A DNA stretch of 46,962 bases from Candidatus Bathyarchaeota archaeon (GTDB taxonomy: Archaea > Thermoproteota > Bathyarchaeia > Bathyarchaeales > Bathyarchaeaceae), in contig CP070754.1 of the NCBI GenBank assembly GCA_020348865.1, forward strand, positions 1,329,099-1,376,060, in the 5' to 3' direction. Under the pieces are notes generated by a model, which worked only from the letters and a program-made list of their open reading frames with translations, was not told the origin of the DNA and did no database searches. The first letter of the stretch is position 1. Every line of letters starts with the position of its first letter. Both the position numbers and the translations under genes were made by a program. Shown here piece by piece: positions 1-7,284 of the stretch.

Positions 1-212
1 AGTGCATCAGCTAATTTCATTCCTATTTCGAATATGTGAGCGCCCAACTCTTCGTCCAGTTCAGATACAAACTCAAAGTGCTTTTTGGGTGAAACAAAGA
101 GATGCCCCGGATTGATCGGCTGAATGTCCATCACGGCCACAACCAAGTTGTCTTCATAGATTTTTGTGACTTCTATCTCTTCATTTACCAACTGACATAT
201 TATGCAATCCAT
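1..212 (-). CDS. HIT-family (histidine triad) protein, C-terminus outside window
   Basis: The reading frame starts at an ATG at 212 and runs leftwards without a stop to the window edge, so about 70 residues are visible. It opens with MDCIICQLV, whose C-x-x-C pair is the zinc site seen in many HIT proteins, and continues with INPGHLFVSPKKHF, the typical HIT core strand. The HxHxH catalytic triad would lie beyond the edge, so activity cannot be confirmed. HIT proteins are nucleotide hydrolases or transferases (Fhit/Hint type). Only the N-terminal half is seen. Confidence 0.85.
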   Translation of the reverse strand, partial: MDCIICQLVNEEIEVTKIYEDNLVVAVMDIQPINPGHLFVSPKKHFEFVSELDEELGAHIFEIGMKLADA

Positions 213-432
213 CTTGATCCAATCCTTCGTCACTCTACATTCTTCACACTCATACTAAAGACTTGGGAAAAAAACTCCCACGTGCTACACGCAGCATGAA
301 ATATCTCGTTTAAGGCATGGACTCTCTCATACGCTTAGCAATGTCAAATTCGAATTCCGTATGCATGTAGCGAGACATATATGCGTCCATATTGGTTAAT
401 CTTATTATCCGCCTATGTGCACTTGGAGTGCA

Positions 433-1104
433 ATGAACGAATTCTCGCTCCATTCCGCAATCAAACAGTGGTATTCTGTTTCAGGCGATAAGTTTGAAGT
501 TAATGTAGAAGATTTCATAGTTGATGTCGTACAAGATTGCTTGCTGATTGAGATTCAAACAAAGAATTTCTCCGCAGCTAGGAGGAAACTCCAAAGACTA
601 GTCGAAGCCCACAAAGTTCGACTAGTGTATCCCATAGCAAAACAGAAATGGATAATTCGAGTTGCGCAATCTGGTGAACTTCTCAGCAGAAGGAAGTCTC
701 CCAAGAAAGGAAGGTTGGTTGACCTGTTCTATGAACTTGTGAGATTGCCGGATTTGATGAAGTATAAGAATTTTTCTCTCGAAGTCCTAATGACTGAAGA
801 AGAGGAAGTTAGATGCAATGACGGAAAAGGAAGCTGGAGAAGAAGAGGCGCAAGCATCAAGGACAGGAAGCTGCTAGGCATAACTGAACGGTTTCTATTC
901 CAAGATGAGAAAGATTTTCTTAGATTCTTGCCCGGCAAGCTGCCTGATCGCTTCACCAACAAAGATCTTTCAACACGCATTGGGGTTTCAATCAACTTGG
1001 CACGGAAGATCACCTATTGCCTCAAGAAGATGGGCACAATTGCAGAAGTTGGAAAAAGAGGGAGAGAACTCTTGTTCCATGTTCTTTCATTAGAGACAGC
1101 CTAG
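433..1104 (+). CDS. Conserved hypothetical, possible PD-(D/E)xK-like domain plus C-terminal winged helix
   Basis: I do not know an experimentally defined function for this family. The N-terminal part contains VEDFIVDVVQDCLLIEIQT, in which the D and E-x-Q spacing resembles the metal-binding core of restriction-like nucleases. The middle has SRRKSPKKGRLVDLFYELV and a run of conserved acidic and basic residues. The C-terminal 60 residues (LSTRIGVSINLARKITYCLKKMG) look like a winged helix that could bind DNA. The frame is open from an ATG at 415, but the ATG at 433 follows a GGAG and is the better start. It is probably transcribed alone. A nuclease role is inference only. Confidence 0.7.
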   Translation: MNEFSLHSAIKQWYSVSGDKFEVNVEDFIVDVVQDCLLIEIQTKNFSAARRKLQRLVEAHKVRLVYPIAKQKWIIRVAQSGELLSRRKSPKKGRLVDLFYELVRLPDLMKYKNFSLEVLMTEEEEVRCNDGKGSWRRRGASIKDRKLLGITERFLFQDEKDFLRFLPGKLPDRFTNKDLSTRIGVSINLARKITYCLKKMGTIAEVGKRGRELLFHVLSLETA

Positions 1105-1123
1105 CACTATGCATTCCTAGGTA

Positions 1124-1591
1124 CTAAGGTGGCTGGTCCATTATCCACGTTGTTGTGTTGGTGTATGAATAATACCAGATGATGGATTCACTTGCACCTA
1201 AGACGTACTTGTCACACGCAGCTCCTCCATGTGACCATCCATAATCCGTCCACGTCCACCAACTCCAGTATCTCGAATTCTCTGTTGACTCTCCTAAGCC
1301 ATTGATTGAAGTCACGTACAACCCCATAACCCCAAAAGAAGAGGCTTCTACATTCCATCCCGCCCGCACCATAGCATCATACAGTGTTGCTCCAATTGTG
1401 CCATTAAACCACCGTCGAGTTCCATTAGCATAGTCAACACTCAGATTGACAGATACAGGTGTACCACCAATTCTGGCTACCAAATCCGTAAATTGATAAT
1501 AATAATATCCAAATGCTGAAGAAGCTACTAATGCCCAGCAAAGAGCGACCATTGCAGCCAAAGCCCATCCATTTTTTAACAATGATGTCAT
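1124..1591 (-). CDS. Secreted DUF4430 protein, putative extracellular ligand binder of an ECF transporter
   Basis: A 155-residue exported protein: MTSLLKNGWALAAMVALCW forms a signal or anchor helix, followed by a DUF4430-type domain (VSVNLSVDY, TLYDAMVRAGWNVE, VTSINGLGES, WSWWTW). DUF4430 is related to the C-terminal domain of intrinsic factor and transcobalamin and is often coupled to small-molecule uptake. The ATG at 1591 is preferred over the frame's upstream start at 1627, because a GAGGTGAG ribosome site lies just upstream and overlaps the stop codon of the ECF S gene, leaving a 4-nt gap. The two genes are almost certainly co-translated. Cobalamin or a precursor is the guess for the ligand. 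Confidence 0.8.
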   Translation of the reverse strand: MTSLLKNGWALAAMVALCWALVASSAFGYYYYQFTDLVARIGGTPVSVNLSVDYANGTRRWFNGTIGATLYDAMVRAGWNVEASSFGVMGLYVTSINGLGESTENSRYWSWWTWTDYGWSHGGAACDKYVLGASESIIWYYSYTNTTTWIMDQPP

Positions 1592-1595
1592 TTTC

Positions 1596-2123
1596 TCACC
1601 TCTTGACGATTTTTCCGATTGCTTCAATAACTGGAAATGAACCGACAGCGAAAATCACAGCATTACTGAGTTCATGTGAAACTGTGAGTGGAGCACCAAA
1701 AGCGACTGCTGCTATGATCGGCTTTTCGATTGCTAATGCGAAGACTGCGGTTGTGATCAAGTCATAAATCAGGGTTAGGATAAATCCTGTGGTCCCGAGG
1801 AAAACACCTAATCTAAAGCGTTGATCATCGAAGCTACCTACGACAAGTTTCGTTCCCAGAAGACCACCAGCTAAGCCATAGATTGCTTCTGAAAACATGG
1901 TTGCAAGCCAAATCTGTGGGATAAAGCCGTAGGGATTCATTGTCCCGTAAACTGCCCATGTGAATATCCCTATTGACGCTCCAGCAAGGGGTCCGAGACA
2001 GAATCCTCCTATGAAAACTATGAAATCCATGATCTTTACGTGAGGCACACCGATCAAAGCATAGTTCGTTGCGACGCTAAGAGATACAAGTATTGCGATT
2101 AGGGAAATCTTTTGAACGTTCAT
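1596..2123 (-). CDS. ECF transporter S component (substrate-binding membrane subunit)
   Basis: A 175-residue protein with about five or six hydrophobic helices, for example ISLIAILVSLSVATNYALIG and IMDFIVFIGGFCLGPLAGA. The pattern of a glycine-rich second helix followed by NPYGFIPQIWLATM is typical of ECF-family S components, which capture vitamins in the membrane. No EcfA ATPase or EcfT gene is nearby, so it would have to use a shared module encoded elsewhere (group II arrangement). It leads a two-gene operon with the DUF4430 gene. A clear TATA box lies at 2149-2163, so the leader is very short. Substrate is unknown; cobalamin-type is plausible from the DUF4430 partner. Confidence 0.85.
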   Translation of the reverse strand: MNVQKISLIAILVSLSVATNYALIGVPHVKIMDFIVFIGGFCLGPLAGASIGIFTWAVYGTMNPYGFIPQIWLATMFSEAIYGLAGGLLGTKLVVGSFDDQRFRLGVFLGTTGFILTLIYDLITTAVFALAIEKPIIAAVAFGAPLTVSHELSNAVIFAVGSFPVIEAIGKIVKR

Positions 2124-2148
2124 TCCTTCTCATGGTTGGATTATCCGT

Positions 2149-2163
2149 CCATATATTTAACGG
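2149..2163 (-). promoter_or_regulatory. Archaeal TATA box of the ECF/DUF4430 operon
   Basis: Read on the minus strand this is ACCGTTAAATATATG, a BRE-like start plus a strong TATA. Initiation about 25 bp downstream would fall only a few bases before the ATG at 2123. A 14-bp alternating pyrimidine-purine tract (2181-2194) sits about 20 bp upstream of the box. Confidence 0.6.
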
Positions 2164-2180
2164 TTGCCACAACATCCCAA

Positions 2181-2194
2181 TACATGCGCGTGCA
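2181..2194. repeat. Alternating pyrimidine-purine tract (TACATGCGCGTGCA)
   Basis: Fourteen bases alternate perfectly between pyrimidine and purine with CG and TG/CA steps. It lies between the stop of the hypothetical gene at 2204 and the ECF promoter. It is one of a recurring set in the spacers of this window and is potentially Z-DNA-forming; function unknown. Confidence 0.6.
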
Positions 2195-2203
2195 GTGCGC
2201 TTA

Positions 2204-2839
2204 TCAATCTGACTTCTTTATGTTATCTCTGATCTGACTTCTTATCCATTGGGAGATGTCGTTCAAGGCTGGTGGATGAACGAGAAACACATGGATTTTT
2301 GCTGGCAGTTTTGGCTGAATTCTAATCCTGCTCTCATCGTTCATCAATAGGACGCCAACTTCCCCATTCTTTAGAGTGTCATCTATCCGCTTCACAATTT
2401 GTTTGTCTCTTCTCTCTTCAGCTTCTCGATAAAAATCTTGGATTTTGCCAACAACTTCGGGACTTCTGACCACTGATAGACATAATCCCCAATCCAGGTA
2501 TTCAGCTAGCAGTTGTTTGTCTTCAAGAGCGATGAGCAGGGCTCCTCGGCTTATCTTTGATTCCACCAACTGATGGCTCTTCTTATTCTGTTGCTCAATT
2601 GATTCCAAACCTTCTTTCCCCGCTAAGAATACCGACTCATGATAGATCTTGTCTGCTTTGCCAGAAAGCTCCAACTTCGCTACATTCTCTTCCACTTGCA
2701 CCCAATACTTGTCATACAATTTCAGATAGTCCTTGGGAGCATTCTTTCCAGTGAACAATAGTGGTACACAGTACAGTTTCCTGCCGTCTGCATATTCCTC
2801 GGCTAGCGGTTTGGCAATTTTACCCAGCTTTTTAGACAT
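2204..2839 (-). CDS. Conserved hypothetical protein, eRF1/host-attachment-like C-terminus
   Basis: A soluble protein of about 211 residues. It begins KIAKPLAEEYADGRKLYCVPLL and has a central LVESKISRGALLIALEDKQLLAEYLDWG stretch. The C-terminal RIDDTLKNGEVGVLLMNDES resembles the last domain of eRF1-like and host-attachment proteins. I recall similar uncharacterised proteins in archaea and Chloroflexota but no function. The frame opens at a GTG at 2848; the ATG at 2839 is chosen because AAAGTGAT precedes it. It has its own TATA-like box (CGATTTATG, around 2870) with an alternating tract (2899-2910) about 25 bp further upstream. Confidence 0.7.
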   Translation of the reverse strand: MSKKLGKIAKPLAEEYADGRKLYCVPLLFTGKNAPKDYLKLYDKYWVQVEENVAKLELSGKADKIYHESVFLAGKEGLESIEQQNKKSHQLVESKISRGALLIALEDKQLLAEYLDWGLCLSVVRSPEVVGKIQDFYREAEERRDKQIVKRIDDTLKNGEVGVLLMNDESRIRIQPKLPAKIHVFLVHPPALNDISQWIRSQIRDNIKKSD

Positions 2840-2898
2840 AGCTATCACTTTGACTTCAAACCTAAGAGCATAAATCGTTTTTGCACGCTATGCGACCG

Positions 2899-2910
2899 GT
2901 GCGTGCGCAT
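2899..2910. repeat. Alternating purine-pyrimidine tract (GTGCGTGCGCAT)
   Basis: Twelve perfectly alternating bases lie directly behind the stop codon of the QueG-like gene and upstream of the TATA box of the next minus-strand gene. Part of the recurring set described in the findings. Confidence 0.55.
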
Positions 2911-3848
2911 CATTTGGAAAGATCAATTTTCGGATTCAAGAGAGCTCCTAGATTTCGTGTAAGAATGGGAAATGTATCTTCTGATTGAGTGGGATCAAAT
3001 TCCCTCAGTTTTCTGGACAAAGAGTCTAGCAGTTTGTCATCGAGGGTTCCTTTCAGTATCTTTGCAGTTTCTTCCTCTGTGACGTCTTCAAATCTTCCCG
3101 TTTGTTTGATAACTTCACGATTGGCTGGGCAATGTAACTGGCATTTCATGCAGCCCATCAAAGCATTATGTGCCTTCGGGCCAATCCATCTCGGAAATTC
3201 ACCTGCAATCTCATTGTACAAAGAGAGACACTTACCCGCATCAATTACGAAGTTCTCTTCAGTTATGCAGTTGGTAGGACAATAGCTCATACAGATTCTA
3301 CATTCCTTACAGTAATCCATCATTCTCATTTCAGTCCAATTATCCTCGAGCTGACAATCTGTAAAATAAGCGAATAGCGTGAGCAGACTTCCCATCCCTT
3401 CCACATAACACAGATTGTTCCGTCCGTACCTGCCTAATCCGCTTCTAGCTGCCAACAGCTTCAAATGAACACGTCTTGCCTCTTCAATCTTGTATCCAGG
3501 CTCCACTATTATCCTTTCAAGAATAAGATTACGTAAGGTCTCCTCAGTCAATCCAGTACTGTAATATTGAGGAGGAACCATAACCTCGTGTTTTCTTCCA
3601 TTGGCATGAAAATCCACTAGCATTAGCTTGGTAAATGCTGCAACAACGATTAATGATTTAGCATCAGGGAGATTTCTTGGGACCTCAAACTTCTTGTTGC
3701 GCAAGTAACTCCTATAGATTCTGTGACTACTCAGCTTACCTGCCCGCTTCAATTCGTCTATGCATTCCTGCAGCTCTCCTAGATGATCAACGGACAACGC
3801 CCTGAATTTGTAGACGCGATCAGTCGAAGAAACGCCCATGGAATCCAT
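2910..3848 (-). CDS. QueG-like double [4Fe-4S] oxidoreductase
   Basis: A 312-residue protein resembling epoxyqueuosine reductase and its relatives. The core SGLGRYGRNNLCYVEGMGS (residues about 136-154) matches the QueG signature following its cobalamin-binding N-terminal domain. Two ferredoxin-like cluster motifs follow: C180-x2-C183-x2-C186-x3-C190-P and C233-x2-C236-x3-C240-P. QueG uses B12 and two iron-sulfur clusters to remove the epoxide oxygen of tRNA epoxyqueuosine. The N-terminus here is divergent and shorter than bacterial QueG, so another B12-dependent or electron-transfer reaction is possible. GAGGT lies just before the ATG. The neighbouring ECF/DUF4430 pair could supply the cofactor (inference). 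Confidence 0.75.
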   Translation of the reverse strand: MDSMGVSSTDRVYKFRALSVDHLGELQECIDELKRAGKLSSHRIYRSYLRNKKFEVPRNLPDAKSLIVVAAFTKLMLVDFHANGRKHEVMVPPQYYSTGLTEETLRNLILERIIVEPGYKIEEARRVHLKLLAARSGLGRYGRNNLCYVEGMGSLLTLFAYFTDCQLEDNWTEMRMMDYCKECRICMSYCPTNCITEENFVIDAGKCLSLYNEIAGEFPRWIGPKAHNALMGCMKCQLHCPANREVIKQTGRFEDVTEEETAKILKGTLDDKLLDSLSRKLREFDPTQSEDTFPILTRNLGALLNPKIDLSK

Positions 3849-3931
3849 GTGACCTCGTCCCCAATTACGAAGTTCTTAGGATTATCTACCCTTTTATGGG
3901 TTTTCCATCTCAACATCTTATTCTTTGACGC

Positions 3932-3944
3932 CGTGTGCGTGCAT
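3932..3944. repeat. Alternating pyrimidine-purine tract (CGTGTGCGTGCAT)
   Basis: Thirteen perfectly alternating bases about 84 bp upstream of the QueG-like start, with an A/T-rich box (CCCATAAAAGG) between tract and gene. Confidence 0.55.
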
Positions 3945-3998
3945 TAGCAGTTGAGCCTTTATCTTCATCTCCTAAGGCGCTTTTCCATTGTTCTCTCA

Positions 3999-4014
3999 AC
4001 GCACACGTACACGT
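3999..4014. repeat. Alternating purine-pyrimidine tract (ACGCACACGTACACGT)
   Basis: Sixteen perfectly alternating bases in the 200-bp spacer between the zinc-protein stop (4050) and the QueG-like start (3848). With 3932-3944 it is one of two such tracts in this spacer. Confidence 0.6.
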
Positions 4015-4049
4015 CTATCCCACTCTTTGTTCTAGAACCTGAATGTGCG

Positions 4050-4367
4050 CTATTTCACAAATGCATTGGGACTAACTTTGTCGGTGCATTCTGTCAGTCT
4101 TTTGCATGTTAAGCATTCTTCTGGGATCTGATCGGTGCTAGAGAAAAGCTTCAAAAACCCGAAGTAGTGTGGGCAACTCGACGGCATCTCTTTTCTGATT
4201 TTTCGGGAGTGGCTTGGAAACTTCAGATTCTTCTCTTCTACGTTGAGGTTGATTCGGTTTTTGCAGTGTGGACAAACGTAAAAGGTTTCTCGCGGGATTT
4301 TTGAGTGGTCTACTCGCGCAATCAGCTGGCCAATCTTCTTTCCACAGTCTGGATGAGGGCACTTCAC
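4050..4367 (-). CDS. Small zinc-binding protein
   Basis: A 105-residue protein with a GTG start. An N-terminal zinc ribbon is visible: MKCPHPDCGKKIG, then YVCPHCKNR, giving C-x4-C and C-x2-C knuckles. A second cysteine group near the C-terminus reads SSCPHYFGFLK, EECLTCKRLTEC. The CPHYFG and ECLTC pattern looks like a conserved archaeal module that could hold a second zinc. The role is unknown; nucleic-acid or protein binding is the usual use of such ribbons. It appears monocistronic, with a possible TATA (GCCTTAAATTC) about 35 bp upstream. Confidence 0.7.
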   Translation of the reverse strand: MKCPHPDCGKKIGQLIARVDHSKIPRETFYVCPHCKNRINLNVEEKNLKFPSHSRKIRKEMPSSCPHYFGFLKLFSSTDQIPEECLTCKRLTECTDKVSPNAFVK

Positions 4368-4528
4368 TGGTTTTTCAACCCACTATACAAGACATGAATT
4401 TAAGGCGTAGCTCCTGGTACCAATGGTAGTCTCCTTTCTTTCTGATTAAACACTTATGAATAGACAATCAATATTCGAATGCACGAGCACTAATGTAGGG
4501 TTGCAAGAAATTCGCTGAAAGTGAACAG

Positions 4529-6166
4529 CTAAGCCTTGGATTTCGCCATTTTTTGATCGAAAACCTTTCTCAACAATGCGATTGGCAAGTAGCCGTTTGC
4601 TGTGAGTGTGTCATGGAAGAATCTCTCGTTGTATTCCGATCCCATTTTTCGCTTCACTTCTTCTCGTAACTGCAGAATCAAATGTTTGCCTAGAAGGTAT
4701 GAAAGAGGGTAGCTGGGTAGCTGCGTGTACCATCGCACCTCTCCTGTAGCTCCTTCTCTTGACAAACCAACTTCCTTCACTAGCATGTCAACAGCGTTGT
4801 CGAAGCTCATCTCCCGGCGTGACAATTTGACGTCTACGATGATTCTTACAGCACGCAATATCGCATCGTTGATTTGTGCTAGCTTGGATTCCAGGCTTGC
4901 TACGTATCCGTGTTCAATCATCATCTGCTCACAGTAATGAGCCCAACCTTCGGTTGTTTCGTTTCCTTGAGCGAACATGTGTATCAGAGAGCTTCTGTTT
5001 GAGGTTGCGCCTTGGAGGAAGTGTCCTGGAAAAGCTTCGTGAACCGCGGTGTTTCGAATGCTTGCATAGTTTAGGTGGCTGCCAAGGTTCGCAGTGTCTT
5101 TGGGTCGAGTGACTATGTAAACGCCTGTCATTGGTTTATCGAATCTTGACGGCATCCACAAGCCTGCGTATGGGATAAGTGGGGCTAAGAAAGCCGGAGT
5201 CTCCTTAACAAGCAACTTGTCTTCTTCATAGATGGTAGCAATATTCTTTTCGACAACGAATCGTTTTGCTTCCTCCATTGCTTCACTAGTCGCTTCTAGG
5301 GCTTCTTCGAAGGTTTGAGGCGCCTTCTTTTCAATCATCTTCAGAACTTCCTCGACGGTCTTATCAACTGCGATCTGCGATGCTATTCGCGCCCTTTCCT
5401 CTTTCAACTCCTTGAGGTATTTGAAGCCTAGTTGGAGAATTTCTTCCGAAGTCATTCCGAGGCCACGTAGTTGGATTAGTTTCTCGAATCTTTCCCCACC
5501 CAAAGCCCAGTCTTCGGTTGTCTTGAACATGAGACTTTGAAGCCATTGCATGTGTTCTTGAAGTGGTTGCTTCAGGTTGGTTGTGGTTTCTGCCAGCCTT
5601 TTGTGAGTGGTCTTGGAAATCTTGCCTTTTGTCGCTGCAACAATAAACTGGAATAGTCCGGGTATCTGCTTTGCTGATTCGATGGCGATTTCAGTCCATA
5701 GCTTTACAGGCTTTGAATTCTCGAATCTCGATCGGAACTCTTCCAGATATTTCGGTAATTTCTCAAGTCTAGCAATGATAGCGTCGATTCGCTTTTCTAA
5801 GGGGGCATAATCTCTAGTGATCATCAGAAAGAGGACACCGCCGATTTGGTCGAAGGCGTCTGGGTTCAGTTCGTGTGTGCGTTGCTCATAGAAACCGAAT
5901 TTGTTCATTTTGACGGTGTGTTCTAGCACCTGCCAGTCTGTCTTGTTGGCATCTTCCAAATCGTTGAAGTCTATCGTTTTCTTCATGCGCTTAACATAAT
6001 CCTCGAGCATTTTCAAATCTTTAATAATGTGCGCAGTGTCTCCTCTTGGAAGCAAATAGTCGTAAGGATCATGAAGACCCAAGTAGCTTGCGAAATCGGG
6101 GTTACTCTCGAAGAATTTTTCTATCATCTCTTTTTTCAGGTTACGAAATTTCTCATCAGCATTCAT
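4529..6166 (-). CDS. DUF885 family metallopeptidase-like protein
   Basis: A 545-residue protein of the DUF885 family, which is mostly helical and related to zinc-dependent oligopeptidases. The zinc motif HEAFPGHFLQ is at residues about 376-385, followed by TTEGWAHYCEQMM, which supplies the downstream acidic ligand. The C-terminal YPLSYLLGKHLILQLREEV is the family's usual helix pair. No signal peptide is visible, so it probably acts in the cytoplasm on peptides. The frame extends to a TTG at 6190, but the ATG at 6166 (MNADEKF) is a more usual start. The activity of most DUF885 members is unproven. Confidence 0.85.
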   Translation of the reverse strand: MNADEKFRNLKKEMIEKFFESNPDFASYLGLHDPYDYLLPRGDTAHIIKDLKMLEDYVKRMKKTIDFNDLEDANKTDWQVLEHTVKMNKFGFYEQRTHELNPDAFDQIGGVLFLMITRDYAPLEKRIDAIIARLEKLPKYLEEFRSRFENSKPVKLWTEIAIESAKQIPGLFQFIVAATKGKISKTTHKRLAETTTNLKQPLQEHMQWLQSLMFKTTEDWALGGERFEKLIQLRGLGMTSEEILQLGFKYLKELKEERARIASQIAVDKTVEEVLKMIEKKAPQTFEEALEATSEAMEEAKRFVVEKNIATIYEEDKLLVKETPAFLAPLIPYAGLWMPSRFDKPMTGVYIVTRPKDTANLGSHLNYASIRNTAVHEAFPGHFLQGATSNRSSLIHMFAQGNETTEGWAHYCEQMMIEHGYVASLESKLAQINDAILRAVRIIVDVKLSRREMSFDNAVDMLVKEVGLSREGATGEVRWYTQLPSYPLSYLLGKHLILQLREEVKRKMGSEYNERFFHDTLTANGYLPIALLRKVFDQKMAKSKA

Positions 6167-6218
6167 GTTTTTCAACTCTGCCAAAACCAAAGGAAGCTGT
6201 CAGTACTAAGGCATGCAT

Positions 6219-6683
6219 TCATCGTGCAAGCTCTTTACCACAGTGATAGCATTTTTTCCGAAATGAGTTAGTGGGCAACGGTTTCCCACAGTGAGAGCAT
6301 CGGAATTTGCGTTCAGACTCTTCAAGCCACTCATCAACTTCGCCAGTCTTAATTCTCTCCAAGTTAGCTCTCAGGTCAACATCATCCTCCTTCAAATACT
6401 CCCCTGAGAACTTCTCAAATCTCTTGCAAGTGTGACTCTCATAGTCAGCGCATTCGTAGCAGAACCGGAGTCCCTTCACATTCAGGCACTTCACGATTTT
6501 GCAGTCGATGCCCCAACATTCTGGAGTTAAGACTTGGCAACCTTCGCAGCGCACTTTTTCTGGAGGGCACTTGAAGAATTCTGCCAATCGTCGACGAAAC
6601 TCTCCTCCATCTCTATATGCTCTGTATATCCCACATGCTCCACAGTAAAGGCCGCATCTCCCTACCAGATTCTTATCAACCAT
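6219..6683 (-). CDS. DUF3795 cysteine-rich protein
   Basis: A 154-residue protein opening MVDKNLVGRCGLYCGACGIY, the DUF3795 signature. It carries many further cysteines (CEGC, CWGIDCKIVKC, RFCYECADYESHTC) and ends with a zinc ribbon (FRCSHCGKPL, KKCYHCGKEL). DUF3795 proteins are common in anaerobes, and the cysteines suggest metal or iron-sulfur binding, but no reaction is established. The ATG at 6683 follows GGTGG at a good distance and is preferred to the GTG at 6695. An alternating tract (6754-6765) lies about 70 bp upstream. Confidence 0.8.
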   Translation of the reverse strand: MVDKNLVGRCGLYCGACGIYRAYRDGGEFRRRLAEFFKCPPEKVRCEGCQVLTPECWGIDCKIVKCLNVKGLRFCYECADYESHTCKRFEKFSGEYLKEDDVDLRANLERIKTGEVDEWLEESERKFRCSHCGKPLPTNSFRKKCYHCGKELAR

Positions 6684-6774
6684 GGGCAGAACCACCGTTC
6701 ACTGGAGATTTTTTCCTTCATCCTATTTGTTCTTTGCTGTCTCGTTGTTTTGAATGCACACACATCAAACGATA

Positions 6775-7209
6775 CTATGGGTTGCATTCGAACAGCAGAC
6801 CTTCTCGTCTGAAAGCATTTGCTTCATAGAATCTGACAGCTGCGATGTTGTCCTCTCTAGTTGTCACATGCACTTCAACTACATTTCTTCTTTTAGCATT
6901 CTTCAGAGATTGCTGAACCAGCTTCGAAGCTATGCCTTTTCTGCGGTGTTCCTTCTTCACAAAGAGACTTGTCAATTCCGAGTTCAGTCCACCATGAAGA
7001 GGATCTATGAAGAAGATTTGGTGTATGAAAGCAACTATCTGCCCCTCTAATTCCGCTACCAGCAGTTCTCCATTTGGATCCTTGATAGCTTCTTGAATTG
7101 AGTCACTCCTCTGCAGTGGCCAACCAGAGAACTCAAGGAAAAGACTTTCAAGAATTGGTATATCACCATGTTGAGCTAGCCTAACAGATGCTGACACTTC
7201 TCCATTCAC
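6775..7209 (-). CDS. GNAT-family N-acetyltransferase
   Basis: A GNAT fold: RLAQHGDIPILESLFLEFSG (strand 1 and helix 1), then the acetyl-CoA loop in SLFVKKEHRRKGIASKLVQ, and a C-terminal AAVRFYEANAFRREG, the usual motif B. The substrate cannot be read from sequence. The frame runs up to a TTG at 7242, but a TATA-like AAACCTTAAGA at about 7248-7258 would place initiation downstream of that codon. The GTG at 7209, preceded by AGGAG, is therefore preferred. It is divergent from the decarboxylase gene, and the two share a spacer of only about 75 bp containing a CTTAAG palindrome. Confidence 0.8.
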   Translation of the reverse strand: MNGEVSASVRLAQHGDIPILESLFLEFSGWPLQRSDSIQEAIKDPNGELLVAELEGQIVAFIHQIFFIDPLHGGLNSELTSLFVKKEHRRKGIASKLVQQSLKNAKRRNVVEVHVTTREDNIAAVRFYEANAFRREGLLFECNP

Positions 7210-7284
7210 TGACTCCTGCAAGTGCAGAGACTGCTCGCACAAGCAAGCTCTTAAGGTTTGTTAACATATTGTGATGTGATTACT

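Noticed and set aside
4138..4362. Second minus-strand frame over the zinc-protein gene
   Set aside because: It is a shadow of the cysteine-rich gene; the knuckle motifs are only in the 4050-4367 frame.
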